Shown in pieces: positions 33,401 to 44,655 of a stretch of 64,000 nucleotides of DNA (its first letter is position 1; each line of letters opens with the position of its first letter). The position numbers and the translations under genes are program-made. The stretch spans positions 201,036,153-201,100,152 of the forward strand of contig CM035407.1 of assembly GCA_020310875.1 (NCBI GenBank), read 5' to 3'. The notes beneath the pieces were generated by a model. The model saw nothing but the letters and a program-made list of their open reading frames with translations, ran no database searches and had not been told where the DNA came from. The stretch comes from Ceratopteris richardii. Its lineage: Eukaryota > Streptophyta > Polypodiopsida > Polypodiales > Pteridaceae.

Positions 33401-36400
33401 ATAGAAAGCAAAGAGAAAAAGGATCAGCATAGGAACCCTATTGTCCCAGAGACACAGGAAAGGAATGCACCATCCCTGTCTCAAGTACTCAATACAGAAA
33501 GTCAAAACAACTTGTCTTCCATACATAGGTACTCGCATGAATTTTTGAGAGAAATACAGGAAGAGAAATGGAGAAAAGAACAAGGAACCCATCCTCCTAT
33601 TCAAGAAATAGACGACTTGCAGGAACAATTTCCCCAAGACATCCCCTCTATATATGATGATGTAGAGGTGGAGCAACTGAGTGAACCTACAGGATTTGAA
33701 TCTAATTCTCTACAAGAATTACCTCAATTCACAGGACCTTGGGAAGCAAAGTCTATTAGTATGAGAGCACCCACGATAATAGTGAGGAATGAAGAATCAG
33801 TGATCCCTAGGAACACGGAAGTGATCAAGAACACGAAAGTACAATGTAATCTCACTCTGGAGGAATTGTTAAAGGTAAAACCAGAATTGTGGAAGCATGT
33901 AGCAAATCAATTCCCTGAGCTAGCTACCACACCCTCTCAGATAGGATCACATAAGAAGGTACCAGAGATACCTGTGGAAAAGATTGGAGACGTAAGCGAA
34001 GGAGAGGAAGGTAACACATATCTTCCAATAACCCATCAGGGCTACACCACGAAAGCCATCTTAGATTCAAGAGCCGGAGTAGCCATCGCTACCACCGCTT
34101 TATGGAAACGTTGGGGTAAGCCAGCACTCAGACCCACCAGGATGAAACTACAAATGGCTGATGGACACATAGAAAAACCATTAGGCTTACCAGAAGGCAT
34201 ATCTCTCACCACTTGTGGTGTAGAATTTGAGCATACTTTCGCCATTTGTGACTTTGCAAAAAATCGTGCTTATGAGATGATATTGGGGCGACCATTCATG
34301 CGTCAGTTGCAAATTGTACAGGATTGGGGAACTAATTCTTTGTACTTGCAACATTTAGGAGTGACTACCAAAGTCGATCTTAAAGACTATTCACATAGAG
34401 ATGTACCCCCAATACAATGGAATACCATCCATAAGACACCAGTAGAGACGGAATCCGTGCACTCATTAGAATCAGATCCTTCTTGGTTGCATGAGGATAC
34501 CCATTTATGGATGTGTAAAGTAGCCAAACAAGAGGAAGAACGATTAGAAGCAAGGACCTTAGGTGCAGAACAACATCCACGAACCCTTCAAGATCCAGCA
34601 TATGCACCTGTAGTATTCCCAGACGAAGAGTTTGAACCCCATGGTTGGGCGGAAATACTAGCAACCATGGATGTAGCCATCAATGAAGAACAATGGACAC
34701 CCCACTGTGACGAGGATGGCTATGACATTTCAGTTTTCACGATAGAGCCAATCATGTGCGATGCAATTTTAGAAGAGTGTGAACCTAACACTGATGCATT
34801 TGAGGATGCAAGCGATTTTGATTTAGAATCAATTATCATGGACCCGCCCTTTGCATCAGAAGAAGAATATTTCTACGAAGTAGAGACTCACACTCAGAGA
34901 CACGAGGAAATTACGAACGAGGTGAGGTTAGCCACGGAAGTGACTAACAAAAGTGAAGGGAAGAAAAGAAAGAAGAAAGAAACCATGTCAGAAAAAGAAG
35001 AATCTTTATTTGAAGTACCCGAGAATTTCAAGAAATATGAAATTGAAGATAGAAGAATCATGGTACGAATGCCTAATAGAAAGGTAAATGATGGACAAGT
35101 ATATGATAACCGAGAGAAAACCAAGAAAGTAATAGTTGCCATAGAAGGAGAAGAAGAAAAATGCACATACATAGGGCATGATTTGACGACTGAAGAAGAA
35201 GAAGAGTTAGTTGCCCTATTGCGCGAATATAGAGATGTTTTTGCTTGGAGTTACAAAGATTTGAAAGGAGTAGACCCAGATATATGTTCTCATAGAATCC
35301 CTATGACTCCAGATGCAAAACCGACAAAACAGAAACCTTACACGTATAATGATAACTACGCTGCGAAGATTAAAGAGGAGATAGATCGCTTGATAGAAGC
35401 AGGATTCATTTACGAAATTGAGCATACCGAATGGGTATCCCCCATTGTGGTTGTGCCCAAGAAGAATGGAAAATTGCGTGTGTGTATTAACCTTAAAAAA
35501 GTTAATGCCGCCACGATTAGAGATAGTTATCCTCTTCCTATCACAGAACACCTATTGGAAAGAGTTGCGGGCAAGGAAGTTTACAGCTTTCTTGATGGAT
35601 TCTCAGGCTATAACCAAGTAGCCATTGCTCCAGAAGATCAACACAAGACGGCTTTTGCCACTGAATGGGGCATATTTGCATTTCGTGTAATGCCATTTGG
35701 CTTAACAAATGCACCCGCCACTTTCCAGCGACTCATGTGTCATGTTTTTAAGGAATTCTTACGCAAGAGCTTGGAAGTTTATGTCGATGACATATGTGCT
35801 CATTCAAATGTAAGACAGACACATATCCCAGAGTTAAGACAAATATTTGACAAATGTCGAGAATATCAGGTTTGTTTGAACCCAGAAAAATGCGTTTTCA
35901 TGGTCAGACAAGGCAAAATTCTAGGACACATTGTGTCAAAAAATGGAATCTCTACGGACGAGGAAAAGGTGAAGGTAATTGTAGAATTACCTAGACCAAC
36001 TAATGTGAAAGAGGTACAGGCATTTATGGGCCATTGCGGTTATTATAGGAGATTCATACACATGTATGCAATCATAGCCAAGCCTCTGTACTCTCTTTTG
36101 ACCAATTTTGAGTGGACAGATGAATGTGAAAATTCATTCAATGAACTTAAACGACGCTTGTGCTCAGCACCTATATTGACTACCCCTGATTGGAGTAAGC
36201 CATTCCATGTACATGTGGATGCATCCAATTATGCCATAGGATGTGTGTTAGCACAACCCACGAATGAAGGTAATATAGATCTCCCCATAGCTTATGCGAG
36301 CAGACAATTGAACGCAGCAGAAAGAAATTACACCACGACGGAACGAGAAGGATTAGGGATGATCTACGCAGTAAAGAAGTTTAGGCACTACTTGTTGGCC

Positions 36401-36436
36401 AACAAATTCAAGTTCTTTACAGATCATCAAGCCCTA
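30407..36436 (+). CDS. gag-pol: E2 gag-pol polyprotein (gag, PR, RT, RNase H start), truncated by E3
   Basis: The start MNLRSVRHIG at 30407 matches E1; the upstream extension starts with GTG. The frame stays open for about 2010 codons. In order: gag capsid (about residues 340-490); CCHC knuckles CYTCGGNHLANVCP, CFRCQGDHFIKDCP and CADCGKEHIIKDCP; aspartic protease; RT with MPFGLTNAPATFQ and YVDD (35780-35791); and RNase H with VHVDASNYAIGCVLA, TTEREGLGMIYAV and TDHQAL. Gag, PR and pol are in one frame with no stop. The protease active site reads DSRAG (34064-34078), where E3 and E4 have DSGAG, so it is probably inactive. The last four codons before the stop at 36448 come from the E3 LTR. Confidence 0.93.
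36432..36436. other. Probable target site of E3 (CCCTA)
   Basis: These five bases lie directly before the E3 LTR in the E2 RNase H. The partner copy is outside the window. Confidence 0.5.
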
Positions 36437-36480
36437 TGTTGGCAGTAGTCTTGGTACACCAGGACTTACAAGACGTGAAA
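36437..36480 (+). repeat. E3 5' LTR, left piece
   Basis: These first 44 bp of the LTR precede Copia-B. The reading frame here (VGSSLGTPGLTRRE) continues across the insertion into 42960-43030. Confidence 0.88.
36476..36480. other. Target-site duplication TGAAA of Copia-B (left copy)
   Basis: It directly precedes the Copia-B LTR and is repeated at 42955-42959. Confidence 0.95.
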
Positions 36481-37494
36481 TGTTGGGGCTTCACTCACTA
36501 ATTAGGCATGGATATATGAAGACATATGGAGACATATGATGGAGGAAAGAAGAAGTGAAGGAAAGACCTACAGAAAATCAAGCCTAAGTGAAGGGACAAT
36601 TTCACTATTGTAAATTAGTACAAAATTAGAGTCTAGATTTGTATTTGATCTTCAGAACTTACGAGTTCAAGTCTAGAAGGATGTAAACCTTAGGTATATA
36701 AGTTAATTTAAGTCAGAAACATGAAAGGAGAGAACTCAATTTTGTAATCTGAGTGAGTAGAGAAAAGTCGTGTAATTTCTGAGAGAGATGGTGAGAGAAA
36801 ACTTCTGAGTCTGAGAGAGTTTTCCATGGCTGTGAGCAAAATTAGGCCAAGCCATTTTGTACACATCTTCTCTGATAATCAACACATGTTTGTGTAGAAG
36901 GATTGAATCTAATTTTTCTTGTACATTGAGTTCTAAGTCATTTCATATGACTGTGAAAGATAGTTGATAGTTACGACTTTTCTGGCGCACATTTGACTGA
37001 TCTTCTTAAAGTCAGATCTCAAAGCATGGTGTAAAGTTTTTGGTAAGTGATAGCTCGTTTGAAAGCTATTATCCTCAACTACATTTGGTCAAAAGATCTT
37101 TGAGAAACGGGACGCGTACTCAGAGAAATCAGCTTAAGAGTGGAGGTATGTCAAATCGATGAAGTAAATTTTCAGTTTTCAGACATAGTGTAAAGTTTGG
37201 TACAAAATCAGAAGATTTTGTAATTGTTGCTTGAAAGTTTTGCTTGTTATATGTTACTGAACATTAGCAAGAACCTTTCTTAGCAAATGATCAGAAGAAT
37301 TTGCAAAGATCAAGTTGATACAGGTCAGATTGAAAGTTTAAAGAAGAGGCACAGATTTCTGTGAAGTGAAATTTTGTTTTTCACTAAGTTCAGAGATGAA
37401 GACTCATAATGTGAGTATTGCTAAGCTAATGGTGGTTATGGAGGTCTTCTAATACCACATTAGTTTAGTTCTTGTGGTGTTTCACACACCAACA
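36481..37494 (+). repeat. Copia-B 5' LTR
   Basis: It is 1014 bp, TGTTGGGG...CCAACA, with a TATA-like GGTATATAAG near 36692-36701. Compared with the 3' LTR it differs at about six positions. Confidence 0.97.
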
Positions 37495-37496
37495 AG

Positions 37497-37508
37497 TGGT
37501 ATCAGAGC
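37497..37508 (+). other. Copia-B primer-binding site (tRNA-iMet)
   Basis: TGGTATCAGAGC lies two bases after the LTR end. Confidence 0.95.
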
Positions 37509-37708
37509 AGAAAAGGTCCTCGAGAGTAAAGGAAGAGCAGATACAAGAAGAATTGAAGAGTTCTTTATCAAAGAAGGTGGTAGCTGAGGTGTTCAACAAA
37601 CAAAAGTCATCAGAAGATTGTTTCGAAGTTACTCCCAAGGGTAAAGGTCTACAAAAGGTATCATTCTTTAATCTTACACTTACAGGTTGAAGCAGAAGCA
37701 AGGAAACC

Positions 37709-40700
37709 ATGGCAGATCATGTGTCCATTGACAAATTGGACAGAGATAACTATCCTGCTTGGGTAATGAGGATGGAGGCCTTACTTATGAGTAAGGATCT
37801 AATGGTATATGTTACAGGAGAAGAGGAGAAGCCTAAATTTGAAGATGAAAGTCATCCAAGAAAGGAAGAGCTAGAAGCTTTGAAGCTATGGCAGAAGAGA
37901 GATGCAAGTGCAAGAGCTTATATATACAACACTATTACAGACCATTTGTTGCCACACATCAGAGGTTTAGAAACAGCTGAAGATATTTGGAATGCTTTGG
38001 AAGACCACTTCCAAAACACTACTAAAGCTAGGAAAGCTAGCTTATGGTCAGAGTTCACCACATTCAAGAAAAAGCAGAATCAAAGCATTAGTGATTATGT
38101 CACTAAGATGAAAGACTTGGCAGATAGCCTTGGATCCATTGATGAGGATATTGAAGATCATAGGTTGATAGCTCAATTACTTGCAGGATTAAGAGGTGAT
38201 GAGAGATGGAAGCCTTTTGTACTTTCAACAGAACTCTCATTAAACCATTATGTGCCAGAATTAAATCAATTACTTGGATTGATGCTCACATTTGAGCAAG
38301 ATTTGAAGTCAGATGGAGACAAAGGTCAAAGTTCTGCAATGTATGTGAAGAACAAAAAGAAAGGAGATAAAGGCAAGGCAAAGGATGAAGAAGAGTCAAC
38401 AACTCAAGCAAATTATGCAAGAGGAAGAGGTTTTGGCAGAGGTAAAGGTCGAGGAAATGGAAGAGGTAGAGGTAATCAGAACAATAACAAGAAGACATGT
38501 TGGATTTGTGGATTGAGCAATCATCTAGCATATGATTGTTGGCACAATCAACAAGGAGCAAGTCAAAATCAGAACAACAATGGCAGAGGAAGAGGTGGAA
38601 GGTTTCAGAATCAATTTCAAAGAGGAAGACATAATTCAAGAGGAAGTTTTGGTAGAGGTGGTGGAAGAAATTGGAATCAGAACCAATCATACAACACCAC
38701 ATATTACAATTATGCAAATGATACACAGAATGACAATCATACAACATTGATGATGAATTCAATAAGCTCATCAGAGAAGGAGGATCTCAAGGTATTTTAT
38801 ATTGACTCTGGTTGTTCAAATCATTTATCAGGTAATATAGAATTATTGTCAGAATTGGAAGAAGGCAATTCAAGTCATACAGTACAAACAGGTGATAATA
38901 CAAAACATAATGTGCACTCAATTGGAAAAGTGAAGTGCAGGAGTGGAGCTGATTTATTAACAAATGTTTTGTATGTTCCAACAATACCAAAGAATCTGAT
39001 TAGTGTTGGACAAATAGTGGAAAAAGGTTTCCAAGTCAGATTTACAAATGAAGGGGTATTTGTTGAAGATCCAGAGGATGCATTCAAACCCATTGTGTGT
39101 GGTAAGAAGGAAGGTAGACTTTTTACTCTCAAAGTGCAAGGAAATGTTGGTCAAGCCCTAATCACACATGGTGATGAAGTAATTACAGAGTTAGATCTTT
39201 GGCATAAAAGATTGGGACATTTCAATGAAAGAGGAATCAAAACTATGGTGGAGAATCAATCTGTATTGGGACTACCAAATGTGAAGAATCAACATATGAT
39301 ATACAAGTGTGAAGCTTGTCAGATGGGAAAAGCTCATAGACAACCATTTCAGAGGAAAGGTTTCAAGCATGATGGTTTGCTTGAACTCATACATACAGAT
39401 GTATGGGGGCCAACAAAAGAAGGTTCAATAAATGGATCTAGGTATTATGTTTTGTTTATTGATGATGCTACAAGGTGGATAACCCTTTATGTGCTAAAGG
39501 AAAGATCAGAAGTTTTTGGAGCCTTCAAACATTTTCATGCTTATGCAGAAAGAGTTACAGGTCACAAACTCAAGAGACTAAGGTCTGATGGAGGGGGAGA
39601 ATACTTCTCCCAAGAGTTTAATGATTATCTTTGGAATGCAGGTATTAAGAGAGAGATAACTTGCAGGTATACACCTCAACATAATGGGGTGGCAGAAAGA
39701 AGAAATAGAACATTGGTTGAATTTGCAAGAGCAATGTTAAAGGAAAAGAATTGCCCTAATTATCTTTGGGCTGAGGCTGTAAATACAGCCACATATCTTG
39801 TGAATAGGCTACCATGTGGAGCTTTGAATGGTATGACCCCCTATGAAGCTTGGTGGGGTAAGAAACCAACACTTGACCATTGTAAAGTGTTTGGGTCAAT
39901 TGCCTATGCTTATGTACCATCACAACTCAGACATAAGCTTGAACCAAAGGCAGAAAAATATGTGTTCATTGGGTATGATGAAAAGCAAATGGGTTATAGA
40001 CTATGGAGTCCTTTAACTAAACATTTTATTGTGTCTAGAGATGTGACCTTTGATGAACAAAAGAGTTGGTATGCAGATAAAGAATGTGATCTTGAAACAT
40101 TTGAAGAAGAGATAAGAAGGAGTGCAAGAGGTAAGTCACATATGCAGATAGATGGAGATGAAGAACATATGCAAGCAAGCACATCAAGAGTTGGATCATA
40201 TAGAAGGAATGAAGATGGACCAATATTTGATGAAGAAGTACATCCAGATATACATGAAGAGTATGAACCAAGAAGGTCAACCAGAATGAGGAAGCAACCT
40301 ACAAGGTATTCATATGACACTTCTTACTTGACTCCGAAAAATTATGCTTACATGATTAAGGAAGATGAAGAACCTCAAGGCTATGATGAAGCAAAGGGTA
40401 AGAGACAATGGGAAGTAGCAATGAAGGAAGAGTTTGATGCTCTTGAAGAGAACAAAACTTGGGAACTTGTTCCAAAGCCTAATGGTAAGAAAGTGATTGG
40501 AAATAAATGGGTTTACAAAGTTAAAAAGCATGCAGATGGAACTATAGCCAGATACAAAGCCAGATTGGTGGTTAAAGGCTATGCTCAAACATTTGGCATA
40601 GATTATGATGAGACATTCAGTCCTGTGGCAAAGATGTCAACCATAAGGACAATCATTGCCATTGCAGCATCAAAAGGATGGACATTGAGTCAATTGGACA

Positions 40701-41902
40701 TTAAGAATGCATTTTTGAATGGATATATATCAGATGAGGTTTACATGGAGCAACCTCAAGGGTTTGCAGATCATAAGTTTCCAAATTATGTTTGCAGGTT
40801 GAGAAGAGCCCTTTATGGTTTGAAGCAAGCTCCAAGAGCTTGGAATTATAGACTTGTAAAGTATCTTAATGATCTTGGATATCAAAGTTCAAAGGCAGAT
40901 GCAAGTTTACTTATCAAAAGAACAGATGAAGGTATGATCTACATTTGTATATATGTAGATGACATTATAATTACAGGTACCTCAAATGAAGGAATCAAGG
41001 AGGTGAAGAAGCTACTTGAGAAGGAATTCAAGATAAGTGATCTAGGAAAATTGTCATATTTTCTTGGAATGGAAATCACTTATGCAGAACATGGTATATA
41101 TGTATCACAAGAAAGGTATCTTTTGAATCTTCTAAAGAAGTTTAACATGGAGAATTGCAGAGAGGCATCTACACCATTAGAAGTCAATCACAAACTCAGT
41201 AGATATGATGGTGCAGAGTTCAAAGACATGAGGAAGTATCAATCTTTAGTGGGAAGTTTGATTTATGCAACTCTAACAAGGCCTGATCTTAGTTATGCAG
41301 TTGGTGTTCTTTCCCAATTCATGCATTGTCCAAAAGATCCACATTGGATTGCAGGTCAAAGAGTCCTTAGATATATCAAAGGGACTTTGAAAGAAGGATT
41401 GTATTATCCTTTTACATCAGATATAAGATTGAGAGCCTATAGTGATTCAGATTGGGCAGGATGTCAAGATGACAGAAGGTCTACACATGGCTACATGATA
41501 TATATTGGAGATAAGCTTGTGAGTTGGTGTTCAAAGAAACAACACACAGTGGCCTTATCATCAACAGAAGCTGAATACAAAGGACTTGTAGAAGCAGCAA
41601 AAGAAGTCATATGGATGCAGACTTTATTCAAAAGCTTGGGAATTGATCAAGGTATACCCATCATTCATGGAGATAACATGAGTTCATTATATCTTGCAGC
41701 AAATCCTGTATTTCATGCAAGGACAAAGCACATAGAAATACAATATTATTTTCTCAGAGAAAAGGTAATGGAGAAAGAGATTGAAGTGGTGTACACTTCT
41801 ACAAAAGATCAAATTGCAGATATTATGACAAAAAGCTTGGATGGAGTAAAGACAAGTAAGTTCAAGGAGATGGCAGGAATAAAAGAGAAGAAGATTATGT
41901 GA
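37709..41902 (+). CDS. gag-pol: Copia-B gag-pol polyprotein, intact
   Basis: The 1397-residue frame starts MADHVSIDKL in a good context (ACCATGG). Domains in order: UBN2-type Copia gag (about 1-210); an RG/GN-rich basic region; a CCHC knuckle CWICGLSNHLAYDCW (about 270); protease with YIDSGCSNHLSG (about 368); and a pre-integrase HHCC finger (HKRLGH, CEACQMGK). Integrase has HTDVWGP, LRSDGGGEYF and HNGVAERRN. RT has QLDIKNAFLNG, ALYGLKQAPRAW and IYVDDIIITG. RNase H has AYSDSDWAG and LSSTEAEY, and the end is DQIADIMTKSL. No stop or frameshift is present and length is normal for the family. It was inserted in the E3 LTR. Confidence 0.97.
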   Translation: MADHVSIDKLDRDNYPAWVMRMEALLMSKDLMVYVTGEEEKPKFEDESHPRKEELEALKLWQKRDASARAYIYNTITDHLLPHIRGLETAEDIWNALEDHFQNTTKARKASLWSEFTTFKKKQNQSISDYVTKMKDLADSLGSIDEDIEDHRLIAQLLAGLRGDERWKPFVLSTELSLNHYVPELNQLLGLMLTFEQDLKSDGDKGQSSAMYVKNKKKGDKGKAKDEEESTTQANYARGRGFGRGKGRGNGRGRGNQNNNKKTCWICGLSNHLAYDCWHNQQGASQNQNNNGRGRGGRFQNQFQRGRHNSRGSFGRGGGRNWNQNQSYNTTYYNYANDTQNDNHTTLMMNSISSSEKEDLKVFYIDSGCSNHLSGNIELLSELEEGNSSHTVQTGDNTKHNVHSIGKVKCRSGADLLTNVLYVPTIPKNLISVGQIVEKGFQVRFTNEGVFVEDPEDAFKPIVCGKKEGRLFTLKVQGNVGQALITHGDEVITELDLWHKRLGHFNERGIKTMVENQSVLGLPNVKNQHMIYKCEACQMGKAHRQPFQRKGFKHDGLLELIHTDVWGPTKEGSINGSRYYVLFIDDATRWITLYVLKERSEVFGAFKHFHAYAERVTGHKLKRLRSDGGGEYFSQEFNDYLWNAGIKREITCRYTPQHNGVAERRNRTLVEFARAMLKEKNCPNYLWAEAVNTATYLVNRLPCGALNGMTPYEAWWGKKPTLDHCKVFGSIAYAYVPSQLRHKLEPKAEKYVFIGYDEKQMGYRLWSPLTKHFIVSRDVTFDEQKSWYADKECDLETFEEEIRRSARGKSHMQIDGDEEHMQASTSRVGSYRRNEDGPIFDEEVHPDIHEEYEPRRSTRMRKQPTRYSYDTSYLTPKNYAYMIKEDEEPQGYDEAKGKRQWEVAMKEEFDALEENKTWELVPKPNGKKVIGNKWVYKVKKHADGTIARYKARLVVKGYAQTFGIDYDETFSPVAKMSTIRTIIAIAASKGWTLSQLDIKNAFLNGYISDEVYMEQPQGFADHKFPNYVCRLRRALYGLKQAPRAWNYRLVKYLNDLGYQSSKADASLLIKRTDEGMIYICIYVDDIIITGTSNEGIKEVKKLLEKEFKISDLGKLSYFLGMEITYAEHGIYVSQERYLLNLLKKFNMENCREASTPLEVNHKLSRYDGAEFKDMRKYQSLVGSLIYATLTRPDLSYAVGVLSQFMHCPKDPHWIAGQRVLRYIKGTLKEGLYYPFTSDIRLRAYSDSDWAGCQDDRRSTHGYMIYIGDKLVSWCSKKQHTVALSSTEAEYKGLVEAAKEVIWMQTLFKSLGIDQGIPIIHGDNMSSLYLAANPVFHARTKHIEIQYYFLREKVMEKEIEVVYTSTKDQIADIMTKSLDGVKTSKFKEMAGIKEKKIM

Positions 41903-41926
41903 AGAAGTCAAAGCATGCTAATTAGT

Positions 41927-41940
41927 GATTGAGGGGGAGC
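41927..41940 (+). other. Copia-B polypurine tract
   Basis: GATTGAGGGGGAGC directly precedes the 3' LTR start TGTTGGGG. Confidence 0.9.
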
Positions 41941-42954
41941 TGTTGGGGCTTCACTCACTAACTAGGCATGGATATATGAAGACATATGGAGACATATGAT
42001 GGAGGAAAGAAGAAGTGAAGGAAAGACCTACAGAAAATCAAGCCTAAGTGAAGGGACAATTTCACTATTGTAAATTAGTACAAAATTAGAGTCTAGATTT
42101 GTATTTGATCTTCAGAACTTACGAGTTCAAGTCTAGAAGGATGTAAACCTTAGGTATATAAGTTAATTTAAGTCAAAAACATGAAAGGAGAGAACTCAAT
42201 TTTGTAATATGAGTGAGTAGAGAAAAGTCGTGTAATTTCTGAGAGAGATGGTGAGAGAAAACTTCTGAGTCTGAGAGAGTTTTCCATGGCTGTGAGCAAA
42301 ATTAGGCCAAGCCATTTTGTACACATCTTCTCTGATAATCAACACATGTTTGTGTAGAAGGATTGAATCTAATTTTTCTTGTACATTGAGTTCTAAGTCA
42401 TTTCATATGACTGTGAAAGATAGTTGATAGTTACGACTTTTCTGGCGCACATTTGACTGATCTTCTTAAAGTCAGATCTCGAAGCATGGTGTAAAGTTTT
42501 TGGTAAGTGATAGCTCGTTTGAAAGCTATTATCCTCAACTACATTTGGTCAAAAGATCTTTGAGAAACGGGACGCGTACTCAGAGAAATCAGCTTAAGAG
42601 TGGAGGTATGTCAAATCGATGAAGTAAATTTTCAGTTTTCAGACATAGTGTAAAGTTTTGTACAAAATCAGAAGATTTTGTAATTGTTGCTTGAAAGTTT
42701 TGCTTGTTATATGTTACTGAACATTAGCAAGAACCTTTCTTAGCAAATGATCAGAAGAATTTGCAAAGATCAAGTTGATACAGGTCAGATTGAAAGTTTA
42801 AAGAAGAGGCGCAGATTTCTGTGAAGTGAAATTTTGTTTTTCACTAAGTTCAGAGATGAAGACTCATAATGTGAGTATTGCTAAGCTAATGGTGGTTATG
42901 GAGGTCTTCTAATACCACATTAGTTTAGTTCTTGTGGTGTTTCACACACCAACA
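41941..42954 (+). repeat. Copia-B 3' LTR
   Basis: It is 1014 bp. Differences from the 5' LTR were noted at 41962, 42176, 42209, 42481, 42659 and 42811 (positions approximate). Confidence 0.97.
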
Positions 42955-42959
42955 TGAAA
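42955..42959. other. Target-site duplication TGAAA of Copia-B (right copy)
   Basis: It matches 36476-36480. Removing Copia-B and one copy restores a continuous E3 LTR. Confidence 0.95.
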
Positions 42960-43631
42960 GTCAAAGAAGGGAGTCAGAGCGAAGGGACAGCACAAGCAAA
43001 CAGGGCAGTCAAAGAAGATCTGGCAAGTAGGCCAATATTTTTTCAAGACATTAATGCAGATCAAAGAGATGGACATGCAGGGAGGAAGAGCAAGTAGGGA
43101 GCTCGAAGATATGTATGGCAGATCACTAGAAGAAATCCCTACAACAACAGTGATTTTTATCACTAACAATCATTGTAAATATCATTTCACATTTTTGTAG
43201 CTCCATTTTGTGCAAGCCAAGGAGTCCTTGAGCTTGAGGAGCCTTAGAAGTAGTTGCGTACCAATTTTCGTATTTTTTAGATCTCGTTTGAGCCCCCAAA
43301 TAAGCCCTGGAACCTAATTTTTAACTAGGCCGGACACTAGGTCTGGACAGGGCCAAAAGCTAGTCAAAAACTATAAAAAGAGCTAGAGAGCTCATTTTTG
43401 GGGTTAGATTGTAATTGAAACGAACTTGTAAGAGCATTTTGAAAGTAATCTAAAAGCTCCATTGATTCTCACTCTTTGTCTTGCCTTGTGTGCGCGTGTG
43501 TGTGTATGTGTGTGCATGCTTGTGTGCTTCTCACTCACGCACTTGTGCCGCCACTTGCTCGAGGTCTTCATACCATCCTCACGTCTTCCCGGATTGACAT
43601 TAAAGGAGGTGCTACTCATCATTGAGCTACA
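42960..43631 (+). repeat. E3 5' LTR, right piece
   Basis: It continues the LTR from 36480. The short frame ends TSKQGSQRRSGK-stop at 43028-43030, matching the C-terminus of the E4 ORF B. TATA box at 43373-43380, GT-rich repeat near 43490-43520, end GAGCTACA. Confidence 0.88.
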
Positions 43632-43639
43632 CCAAATTT

Positions 43640-43660
43640 TGGCGCCGTTGCCGGGGATCG
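43640..43660 (+). other. E3 primer-binding site (tRNA-Asp)
   Basis: The 21-nt site is identical to that of E1. Confidence 0.92.
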
Positions 43661-44013
43661 AACTTTGAGGACGAGCGTGTGATGGTAAGACGTAGAGTTG
43701 ACGCGTTGGAGTTGTAGGTATTTTCTTCACTCTCATCGATTTTCTTTTACTTTCTTCACCATCTTCATCACCATCATCATCATCACCATCTCCCACCTCC
43801 ATCTCCCTCATCGTGAAAATTTCAGTTTTTTGACTATATCCCCATCTCCACCTCATTTCCCTCATTTCACTTGTGAGAGAGAGCGAGAGAGCGAATTTGC
43901 ATGTGCTGTTTTTTGCATGTTTTGTGAGCATTCTGCAGGTACAGGCTGCGTCATCATCCCCAGCACTCTGCGCAGGTACGGAAATCTGAGTAATTGTCTG
44001 TGTGTCGCCGAGA

Positions 44014-44655
44014 TCTGTCAATCGCGATCGACTGAAAACTTGCTCTAATTGCTAAACAAAGTGCATATCCATGACCTACAGGCCTAGAGCTTCCCAAAAA
44101 TGTGTTTAGTTTTTTGAAATTCCACAGATTTCTGTCAATCGCGATCGCTCTGTCAATCGCGATCGACAAACCACGACGGACAGACCTGTCAATCGCGATC
44201 GACACGTCAATCGCGACCGACAGCCCACGACGGCTCTGTCAATCGCGACCGACAGAGTCAACGACCGATTGACCACGACCGACTGACCATACGCGTGACA
44301 CGTGTCAATCGCGATCGAGTCATCAATCGCGATCGACTCATCAATCGCGACCGACACAGTCAACGACTGTTTGACCACGACGGACAGACCACGACGGCTC
44401 TGTCAATCGCGACCGACACGGTCAACGATTGTTTGACCACGATCGACAGACCCTCGCGACCGACCTGTCAATCGCGATCGACTCATCAATCGCGACCGAC
44501 AGAGTCAACGACCCTTTGACCACGACTGATTGACTTTTCGTAACCCCTGTCAATCGCGACTGACCAGTCAATCGCGACTGACAGCCACGACGGACCTGTC
44601 AATCGCAATCGACACGTCGATCGCGACTGACCTGTCAATCGCGACCGACAGACTT
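44014..44655 (+). repeat. Palindrome array in the E3 leader (TCGCGA core)
   Basis: About 17 units of the form (C)TGTCAATCGCGA(C/T)CGAC occur, of the same family as E1 but in another order and with different spacers such as CCACGACGG and AGTCAACGAC. The array has therefore been rearranged since E1 and E3 separated. Confidence 0.9.

Larger units (their letters stand above)
27880..36436 (+). mobile_element. Gypsy element E2, 5' part through RNase H
   Basis: It has a 661-bp 5' LTR (27880-28540), a tRNA-Asp PBS with one mismatch, a leader with its own palindrome family, and a 6-kb open gag-pol frame. It is inserted in E1 gag and cut at 36437 by E3 inside RNase H, directly after TDHQAL. It is related to E1/E3/E4 but clearly a different subfamily by LTR, leader repeats and protein. 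Confidence 0.9.
36481..42954 (+). mobile_element. Copia-B: complete, young Copia retrotransposon
   Basis: It has two 1014-bp LTRs with only six differences seen (about 0.6%), a TGAAA duplication, a tRNA-iMet PBS, a PPT and one uninterrupted gag-pol frame of 1397 codons with all catalytic motifs present. It is the youngest dated LTR pair in the window and has the structure expected of an element that could still transpose. Confidence 0.97.
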
